Positions 34,827 through 39,990 of a stretch of DNA of 39,990 nucleotides are shown piece by piece. Within the stretch, counting starts at the first letter, position 1; every line of letters starts with the position of its first letter. The DNA comes from Gammaproteobacteria bacterium. GTDB taxonomy: Bacteria; Pseudomonadota; Gammaproteobacteria; Steroidobacterales; Woeseiaceae. Under the pieces are notes generated by a model. It worked only from the letters and a program-made list of their open reading frames with translations. It searched no databases and was not told where the DNA came from. A program made the translations under genes and the position numbers. The stretch lies in assembly GCA_009937445.1 (NCBI GenBank), contig JAACFM010000013.1, positions 1-39,990 of the forward strand. Reading direction: 5' to 3'.

Positions 34827-35279
34827 ATGAAAGGCCATTACCAACTTCGCAAAGGTCGCTGCAGTCTCCAGAATCAGATCTACCACGTATCTACAGCGAC
34901 CCACGGGTGGCAACCATTGTTCCAAAGTTTTCGATGTGGACGGGCTGTCGTCGATTGCATGCGGCATGAACACGACGCTGGACACGTTAAGTCGTTAGCG
35001 TTCGTGGTGATGCCCGATCACCTTCACTGGTTGTTTTCACTAACGGGATCCCGGTCGCTGAGTGAATCCATCAAAAATGTGAAAGCCTTTTCAGCTCGTC
35101 GTATCAACGAGATCCTGAGATCGAAGGGCGCGATTTGGCAGCCTGCATTCTATGACCGGGCGATACGCCGAGAAGAAGACCTGGAAGGAGTCGCACGATA
35201 CATCGTAGCGAACCCCCTGCGCGCGGGTATTGTGCGGACTATCAAGGAGTATCCCTTGTGGGATGCTAATTGGGTCTGA
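34827..35279 (+). CDS. REP-associated tyrosine transposase (RAYT, Y1/HUH family)
   Basis: 150 residues of the IS200/IS605-like Y1 transposase family. QIYHVSTATHG opens the fold. The HUH metal motif is HLH in VVMPDHLHWLFS, and the catalytic Tyr is probably that in GVARYIVANPLRAGIV. The C-terminal YPLWDANWV is the usual RAYT ending. RAYTs are single-copy, cut and bind single-stranded REP hairpins with a GTAG foot, and are thought to spread REP and REPIN elements. Here the gene lies between inverted REPs (34723 and 35323), with no second IS gene and no visible target duplication. Both motifs are intact, so it is likely functional. No strong ribosome site is seen before ATG 34827. Confidence 0.92.
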   Translation: MKGHYQLRKGRCSLQNQIYHVSTATHGWQPLFQSFRCGRAVVDCMRHEHDAGHVKSLAFVVMPDHLHWLFSLTGSRSLSESIKNVKAFSARRINEILRSKGAIWQPAFYDRAIRREEDLEGVARYIVANPLRAGIVRTIKEYPLWDANWV

Positions 35280-35299
35280 TTGGTTTGCGTCGGGGGCTG

Positions 35300-35323
35300 T
35301 CGCGGCCTTGGGGCCGCTCCTAC
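35300..35323 (-). repeat. REP element, right copy beside RAYT gene (overlaps prsR stop)
   Basis: A 24-base REP on the minus strand: GTAG, GGAGCGGCC, a slightly longer centre (CCAA) and GGCCGCGA. It has the CCCT lead and CGCGAC tail also seen in the right half of the REPIN at 39197-39220. Its foot GTAG supplies the TAG stop of the PrsR-type gene (35320-35322). Confidence 0.9.
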
Positions 35324-36702
35324 AGGGATGTTTTCTTTGAGTACGAGTCGGCGCTCAAACCGTATTTGTTCAGGAGGTCGTACAAGGTCGGCCGGGTTAC
35401 GCCCAGCAGGTCAGCCGCCTTGGAAATGTTGCCGTAGCATTTGGTGAGTGCCACGCGGATCGCTTTTGTTTCAGCCTGTTGTCGCACCTCACGAAGATTT
35501 AGCAACTCTTCTACCGAACCCCCGTCGGCGATGCCGAGGTCAGCTGCCGTCAGCATTTTGCCGTCCGTCATGATGACAGCACCTTTGATCTTGTTCTCGA
35601 GCTCGCGGACATTGCCGGGCCAGGCATAGGCCTCGATAGCCGTGACAGCATCGTCGGCAAAACCGTTGATCGCTCTTTTTTGCAGTTTGGCGTATTTGGT
35701 GAGTAAGGTGCGGGCCAGTATCAGGCGACCTTCCTCTCGATCCCGCAGCGGTGGAATGTTGATCGTGATCTCACTGACGCGGTAGTACAGGTCCTCGCGA
35801 AACAGCCCCTCCTTGATCAGAATCTCCGGACTCTGATTGGTGGCGCAGACGACGCGCACGTCGACCGGAATTTCCTGCCGGCCACCCACGCGTTCTATGA
35901 CACGTTCCTGCAGGAACCGCAGCATTTTTGCTTGCAGTGCGATCGGCATGTCGCCGATTTCATCAAGGAACAAGGTGCCGCCGTTGGCCAGCTCAACTTT
36001 ACCAATCGCTTGCTTGTGAGCACCTGTGAACGCGCCTTTCTCGTGACCAAACAACTCGGACTCAAGCAGGTTTTCAGGAATCGCCGCGCAGTTAATCGCA
36101 ACGAAGTTTTGCTCGGCGCGCGGACTCAGTCGATGCAGCGCCCGGGAGAGCAGTTCCTTACCGGTGCCACTCTCACCGAGGAGCAACGTCGTTACGTCCG
36201 TCGGCGCGACTTTTTCGATCATGCGACAAACGGCGAGCATGGCCGCGCTCGCCGCGACGATACCGTCGAGTGGTGACTCGTTGACCTGGCTCTGCAGTCT
36301 CCGATTTTCGGCTTCGAGTTCGGAAATATTGAACGCACGATTGACAAGCAGTTTTAGGGTATCGGTGTCGACGGGTTTTTCATAAAAATCGTAGGCGCCC
36401 TGCGCTACAGCTGTGAGCGCGTTTTGCTGATCGCCATTGCCCGTGACGACGATGACTTTTGTATGCGGTGCAATTCTGACCGTCTCGGCCAGCGTGGCGA
36501 GTCCCTCTTCGACGCCCTCCGGTTTCGGCGGCAATCCAAGATCCTGCAACACGACGGCCGGCTCGTGGCGACGCAGCTCAGCAATAGCCGCCTCGCGATC
36601 TTCGGCCGTGTACACGTCGTAATCCTCAAAACACCATTTGAGCTGTTTTAGGAGACCGGGGTCGTCTTCGACGATAAGAAGTTTTCTTGCGTGCTCGCTC
36701 AT
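35320..36702 (-). CDS. prsR: PrsR-type sigma-54 response regulator (PEP-CTERM-box family)
   Basis: 460 residues. The receiver has Asp54 in VVLQDLGLPPKPEGVEEGL, whose long loop after the Asp is typical of the PEP-CTERM-box regulator family. The AAA+ domain carries GESGTGKE (176-183), GAFTGA (223-228) and LFLDEIGDMP, with the family phrase MIEKVAPTDVTTLLLGES before Walker A. A Fis-type helix-turn-helix ends it (CYGNISKAADLLGVTRPTL). PrsR proteins, with the kinase PrsK, control exopolysaccharide/exosortase loci; neither kinase nor exosortase is visible here. ATG 36702 is chosen; the frame continues upstream only through a REP. The C-terminal codons and stop run into the right REP of the RAYT locus. 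Confidence 0.88.
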   Translation of the reverse strand: MSEHARKLLIVEDDPGLLKQLKWCFEDYDVYTAEDREAAIAELRRHEPAVVLQDLGLPPKPEGVEEGLATLAETVRIAPHTKVIVVTGNGDQQNALTAVAQGAYDFYEKPVDTDTLKLLVNRAFNISELEAENRRLQSQVNESPLDGIVAASAAMLAVCRMIEKVAPTDVTTLLLGESGTGKELLSRALHRLSPRAEQNFVAINCAAIPENLLESELFGHEKGAFTGAHKQAIGKVELANGGTLFLDEIGDMPIALQAKMLRFLQERVIERVGGRQEIPVDVRVVCATNQSPEILIKEGLFREDLYYRVSEITINIPPLRDREEGRLILARTLLTKYAKLQKRAINGFADDAVTAIEAYAWPGNVRELENKIKGAVIMTDGKMLTAADLGIADGGSVEELLNLREVRQQAETKAIRVALTKCYGNISKAADLLGVTRPTLYDLLNKYGLSADSYSKKTSL

Positions 36703-36712
36703 AGGTTCAACT

Positions 36713-36752
36713 GTAGGATCGGCTTTATGCCCTTTGGGTGCCATGGCCGCGA
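36713..36752 (+). repeat. REP element, long-loop class, copy 2
   Basis: 40 bases matching the copy at 27272-27311 at 37 positions; differences are GGATCGG for GGAGCGG and CATGG for CCAGG. It lies directly ahead of the PrsR-type gene, within its 5' leader or promoter. The first change breaks one pair of the outer stem, so this copy may be decaying. Confidence 0.82.
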
Positions 36753-36837
36753 CAATACCGCAATGGTGCCACGAAGCGCCACGCGTTGGCAGTAGGTGGT
36801 TCACACTAGCGAGCGTGCATGGGTCTTGGATGTGCAC

Positions 36838-36869
36838 GTAGGAGCGCGCCCTCCCGGGCCGTTGCCGCT
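36838..36869 (+). repeat. Degenerate REP-like sequence
   Basis: GTAGGAGCG is followed by CGCCCTCCCGGGCCG, which can fold as GCCC-TCC-CGGGC with a displaced centre, and lacks the usual CGCGA end. The GTAGGAG foot supports kinship with the other REPs, but it could be a chance match or a third subtype. Confidence 0.45.
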
Positions 36870-36888
36870 ATATAAGTAAGTATTAAAC

Positions 36889-36907
36889 GCAATTGCGAAT
36901 CATTCTC
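36889..36907. promoter_or_regulatory. Fur-box-like site before the TonB-dependent receptor
   Basis: The 19 bases GCAATTGCGAATCATTCTC match the classical Fur consensus at about 13 of 19 positions, with the right half AATCATTCTC matching 9 of 10. It lies 50 bases before the receptor ATG, in an AT-rich stretch suited to the promoter. Iron repression of the receptor is inferred. Confidence 0.5.
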
Positions 36908-36956
36908 ATTTCGATTAGTGTGGCTACATTCTAGGGAAAACAACGCTTTAACGATC

Positions 36957-39161
36957 ATGAAACCAACCATCGCACGACTCGCAGGGGCTTCAACCGTCCT
37001 TTTTCTCATTCCTCTGATGGCATCGGCTCAAGAGAGCAGAGATAACTCGGAAGTCATTGATACTGTTACGATTATCGGCAAACGTACTGATGTGGCGGAC
37101 ATACCCGGTTCGGCACATGTCGTGGACGCGGAAGAATTGGCCGAGTTTGCCCAGTCTGACATTTTGCGAGTTTTACGCACGGTTCCCGGGGTCTACGTCC
37201 AGGAAGAAGAAGGATTTGGCCTGCGGCCAAATATCGGCATTCGGGGTTCGGGGCTCGATCGTAGCGCCCGAATCGCACTCCTCGAGGACGGCGTGCTGAT
37301 CGCTCCGGCCCCTTATGCCGCCTCTTCTGCGTATTATTTTCCGACACAACGTCGTATGAGTGCGGTTGAGGTGCTGAAGGGCCCTGCTTCAGTTGCGGTT
37401 GGCCCACGCACCACCGGCGGTGCGATGAACATGATCTCGACACCGATTCCCGATGCGATGGGCGCCAACGCTGATCTGCGTATCAGCGACAACAGCACGA
37501 CGGATGCACACGTCAACGTCGGCAATCGCGGCGAACGTTTCAGCTGGTTGCTCGAAACCGTGCAGGCGAAAAGCGACGGCTTCAAGACCATTGAAGGACC
37601 CGTCGGTGGCGATAGCGGTTTTGATGTCCAGGACTACGTCGCCAAGTTGCAACTCGACAACGACCCAACGAGTCCGATTTACCAGAGCTTGCGAGTGAAG
37701 CTCGGCTACACCGATCAGCTCTCCAACGAAACCTACCTCGGGCTTACAGATGCCGATTTCGCAGTGGCTCCCTACAATCGTTACGCAGCATCGGCAAACG
37801 ACAAGTTCGTTAGTGAGCATGAGCAATACCAGGCAACCTACGTCATCGACGCCGACAAGAACTGGCGCGGTGAGATCACCGCCTACCGCAATGACTTCTC
37901 CCGAAACTGGTACAAGGTGCAGTCGGTCGGCGGCGAAAGTACCAGCAACGTTCTCGCGGACCCAATCACCTACGCGACCGAGTACGGCTACGTGACCGGC
38001 GAGACAAGTGCGGACGACGCGATCCAGATACGCGCAAACAACCGCGACTACTACTCGCAAGGCGTGCAGGCCAAGATCGAATGGGATCTCGGATTCGGCG
38101 ACACCGACGTATCGCTGAACACCGGCATTCGGGTACACAAGGATGAGGAAGATCGTTTTCAGCATCAGGACGGCTACCGCATGCAAGACGGAAGCTTGAT
38201 TCTCACAACCGCGGCGGCCGGCGGCTCACAAACCAATCGAGTATCGGACGCGAACGTCACGTCCTATTTTGTCGATTCAGAGATTCGAACCGGAGACTGG
38301 ATCTTCACACCGGGGTTACGTTTCGAAGACATCGACATGACCCGTTACGACTATTCAACCGCGGACCCGACGCGCGCACTGGGACCGACAAGAGTCCGTA
38401 GCAATTCAGTGCAGGTATTTATTCCCGGCGCCGGTGCGTTGTATCGCCTGAACCAGGAATGGCGACTGCTGGCCGGCGTTCACAAAGGCTTTAATCCGCC
38501 GGGACCGGGCAGCTCGGCAGAAGAAGAGTCCAGCATTAATTTCGAAGCCGGTTTTCGCTTCGACAACGACGCGTTGCGCGTCGAATCAATCTACTTCAGA
38601 AATGATTACGACAACCTCGTCGGCACGGTGACAGATTCGACCGGCGGTGGCGGTGACATCGGCGATCAGTTCGACGGCGGCGAAGTACTCGTCAGCGGAC
38701 TGGAGCTGAGCGGCGATTACAGTTTCGGATTCGGCTCGTTCGATGTTCCTGTTGCTCTGCAATACACCTGGACGAACGAAGCGGAATTCAAAAACGCCTT
38801 TGACTCAGGGTTCGATCCCTGGGGCGAAGTGGCAGTGGGCGACGCCCTGCCCTACATCCCGGAGCATCAATTGCGTCTGAGCGCCGGGCTGCAAAACGAA
38901 CACTTCCGCATAAACATGGCTGCGAACTACGTGGGCAAGATGCGTACAAAGGCAGGACAAGGCGCGTATGACCCGCTGGAGACTGTGGAATCACACGTCA
39001 TGTGGGATGCGATCGCGACCTGGGAATTCACGGAGAGCTTGTCAACCTACATTAAGGTCGACAACCTGTTCGACGAGACCTACATCGCCTCGCGCAGACC
39101 GTCGGGTGTTCGTCCGGGGCTGCCGCGAACAGCGTACGTAGGATTTACGTTCCGACTCTGA
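36957..39161 (+). CDS. TonB-dependent outer-membrane receptor, FecA-like
   Basis: A 734-residue outer-membrane importer. Signal peptide 1-24 (LFLIPLMASA, then QES). TonB box DTVTIIG at 35-41. The plug domain has RTVPGVYVQEEEGFGLRPNI, then GIRGSG, ALLEDGVLIAPAPYAAS and VEVLKGPASVAVGPRTTGGA, very close to the ferric-dicitrate receptor FecA. The beta-barrel ends in AYVGFTFRL with the C-terminal aromatic-x-x-L pattern. The N-terminal signalling domain of FecA is absent and there is no fecIR pair, so transcriptional signalling is not expected. A Fur-like site lies upstream. ATG 36957 is chosen over GTG 36918, which would precede the signal peptide. Ferric citrate or another ferric carboxylate is a reasonable guess. 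Confidence 0.93.
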   Translation: MKPTIARLAGASTVLFLIPLMASAQESRDNSEVIDTVTIIGKRTDVADIPGSAHVVDAEELAEFAQSDILRVLRTVPGVYVQEEEGFGLRPNIGIRGSGLDRSARIALLEDGVLIAPAPYAASSAYYFPTQRRMSAVEVLKGPASVAVGPRTTGGAMNMISTPIPDAMGANADLRISDNSTTDAHVNVGNRGERFSWLLETVQAKSDGFKTIEGPVGGDSGFDVQDYVAKLQLDNDPTSPIYQSLRVKLGYTDQLSNETYLGLTDADFAVAPYNRYAASANDKFVSEHEQYQATYVIDADKNWRGEITAYRNDFSRNWYKVQSVGGESTSNVLADPITYATEYGYVTGETSADDAIQIRANNRDYYSQGVQAKIEWDLGFGDTDVSLNTGIRVHKDEEDRFQHQDGYRMQDGSLILTTAAAGGSQTNRVSDANVTSYFVDSEIRTGDWIFTPGLRFEDIDMTRYDYSTADPTRALGPTRVRSNSVQVFIPGAGALYRLNQEWRLLAGVHKGFNPPGPGSSAEEESSINFEAGFRFDNDALRVESIYFRNDYDNLVGTVTDSTGGGGDIGDQFDGGEVLVSGLELSGDYSFGFGSFDVPVALQYTWTNEAEFKNAFDSGFDPWGEVAVGDALPYIPEHQLRLSAGLQNEHFRINMAANYVGKMRTKAGQGAYDPLETVESHVMWDAIATWEFTESLSTYIKVDNLFDETYIASRRPSGVRPGLPRTAYVGFTFRL

Positions 39162-39163
39162 CC

Positions 39164-39220
39164 GTAGGAGCGGCCCAAGGCCGCGAAATGAAAAGGTCGC
39201 GGCCTTGGGGCCGCTCCTAC
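39164..39220. repeat. REPIN: inverted pair of REPs between convergent genes
   Basis: Left REP 39164-39186 (plus) and right REP 39197-39220 (minus) are inverted copies separated by 10 bases (AATGAAAAGG). Together they can form one long hairpin of over 20 pairs. It starts two bases after the receptor stop and its right foot contains the stop of the SDR gene, so it fills the whole gap and may end transcripts from both sides. The halves match those that flank the RAYT gene. Confidence 0.92.
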
Positions 39221-39990
39221 AGGGTTCTTGAGCTCGCGACGATGCCACCGTCAACCGGTATCACCGCGCCTGATACGTAGGCGCCCGCCTTCGATGCCAG
39301 ATAGATTGCAGCGCCCGCCATGTCCGCCGGTTCGCCCCAGCGTTTCAGCGGCACGCTCGCGGTAATCTGATCACCAAATGCCGCTTTAACGCCCGCCGTC
39401 ATCTTGCTCGGGAACGGACCGGGCGCAATCGCATTGGCTGTGATAAAGCGATCTGCAAGGTGAGATGCCAGCGTGCGCGTCAGGTGATGGACAGCCGCTT
39501 TGCTGGGGCCGTAGGAGTACGTGCCCATATTGCTGACGTTGAGCCCGTCGATCGAGCCTACATTGATGATTCGAGCGGGGTCTTCGGCCGACGCTGAGGC
39601 CTCGAGTAACGGCAGCAAGGCCTGCGTCAAAAAGAACGGGCCCTTGACGTTGATGTTCATGACCTTATCCCAGGCCGCCTCCGGAAACTCCTCTATCGGG
39701 GCGCCCCAGGTGGCACCCGCATTGTTGACGAGAATATCCAGTTGGCCCTCGCGCGATTTGATCTCGTCGGCCAGCGCCTTAATACCTGCGGAGGTCGAGA
39801 GGTCGGCGGGAATCGAGATGCACTCGCCCTGTTCCGATAATCTCGCAGCCGTGGCATCGCAGGCGTCTGCTTTGCGCGCGGAGATATAGGTCTTGACACC
39901 GTTCGCGACAAAGCCTGCAGCGATCATCTCGCCGATACCCCGCGAACCACCCGTTACCAGAGCGACTTTGCCGCTCACATCGAATAAATT
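39217..39990 (-). CDS. Short-chain dehydrogenase/reductase, RhlG/3-ketoacyl-reductase-like (5' end probably outside)
   Basis: A classical SDR. The NAD(P) motif TGGSRGIG, NNAG, INVGSIDGL (catalytic Ser region) and YSYGPSKAAVHHL (catalytic Tyr and Lys of YxxxK) are present. NAIAPGPFPSKMT after the active site is typical of RhlG-like reductases acting on 3-ketoacyl substrates. GTG 39978 could start a 253-residue protein, but the frame is open to the edge and encodes NLFDVSGKVALVTGG, the usual SDR beginning, so the true start is probably just outside. The C-terminal Leu codon and TAG stop lie in the REPIN. The substrate is unproven. Confidence 0.85.
   Translation of the reverse strand, partial: NLFDVSGKVALVTGGSRGIGEMIAAGFVANGVKTYISARKADACDATAARLSEQGECISIPADLSTSAGIKALADEIKSREGQLDILVNNAGATWGAPIEEFPEAAWDKVMNINVKGPFFLTQALLPLLEASASAEDPARIINVGSIDGLNVSNMGTYSYGPSKAAVHHLTRTLASHLADRFITANAIAPGPFPSKMTAGVKAAFGDQITASVPLKRWGEPADMAGAAIYLASKAGAYVSGAVIPVDGGIVASSRTL

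Noticed and set aside
36703-36837. 45-residue N-terminal extension of the PrsR-type protein
   Set aside because: It would translate straight through a REP copy and lies before the normal receiver-domain start; ATG 36702 gives the usual family length.
37389-38186. 265-codon minus-strand open frame
   Set aside because: Antisense to the TonB-dependent receptor, whose plug and barrel motifs are unbroken; the frame has no recognisable domain or ribosome site.

Overview
The window looks like chromosome of a free-living, Gram-negative gammaproteobacterium, probably marine or sediment-dwelling. The evidence is a glrK-qseG-glrR-type two-component locus, many lipoproteins with lipoboxes, a TonB-dependent receptor behind a Fur-like site, and REP elements with the GTAG/GGAGCGGC signature known from gammaproteobacteria. 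Genus cannot be fixed by eye. Coding density is high: I place 31 protein genes, two of them cut by the window edges. No gene-free stretch exceeds about 260 bases. I saw no tRNA, rRNA, CRISPR array, prophage or classical insertion sequence.

Left part (1-7.7 kb): the start of an MFS transporter gene diverges from a lipoprotein penicillin-acylase-family hydrolase. Next comes a compact unit, tetR-cysC-sat, whose genes nearly touch or overlap. It makes PAPS from sulfate and ATP. A promoter with an embedded palindrome lies in front and a perfect 17-bp-stem terminator behind. A predicted metallopeptidase, rraA and a small Cys-containing protein gene follow.

Middle part (7.7-19.6 kb): an uptake and catabolism block. 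A livHMGF-acyl-CoA ligase-livK operon encodes a branched-chain-type ABC importer with a built-in CoA ligase. It faces an AraC-type DNA-binding protein that lacks a sensor domain and a bifunctional beta-oxidation enzyme. On the other side lie an aldehyde dehydrogenase and a DUF4397-like lipoprotein. The likely theme is import of a carboxylic acid, activation to its CoA thioester and beta-oxidation; the substrate is unknown.

Signalling part (19.6-30 kb, minus strand): a membrane diguanylate cyclase, an overlapping YbdK-type ligase/N-formylglutamate amidohydrolase pair, and a 1170-residue PAS/GAF/GGDEF/EAL protein. Upstream are two lipoprotein genes, one a predicted zinc peptidase with a PKD-like domain.

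Right part (30-40 kb): galE, the glrK-qseG-glrR system, and a REP-associated tyrosine transposase (RAYT) held between two inverted REPs. Then come an orphan PrsR-type sigma-54 response regulator, a FecA-like receptor, and a complete REPIN between the receptor and a terminal SDR gene. The RAYT locus and the REPIN have the same asymmetric left and right REP halves and differ mainly in what lies between them (554 versus 10 bases). Both minus-strand genes that end at these REPs take their TAG stop codon from the REP itself. This REP/RAYT structure is the most distinctive thing in the window. I found no clear case of a wholly undescribed system.
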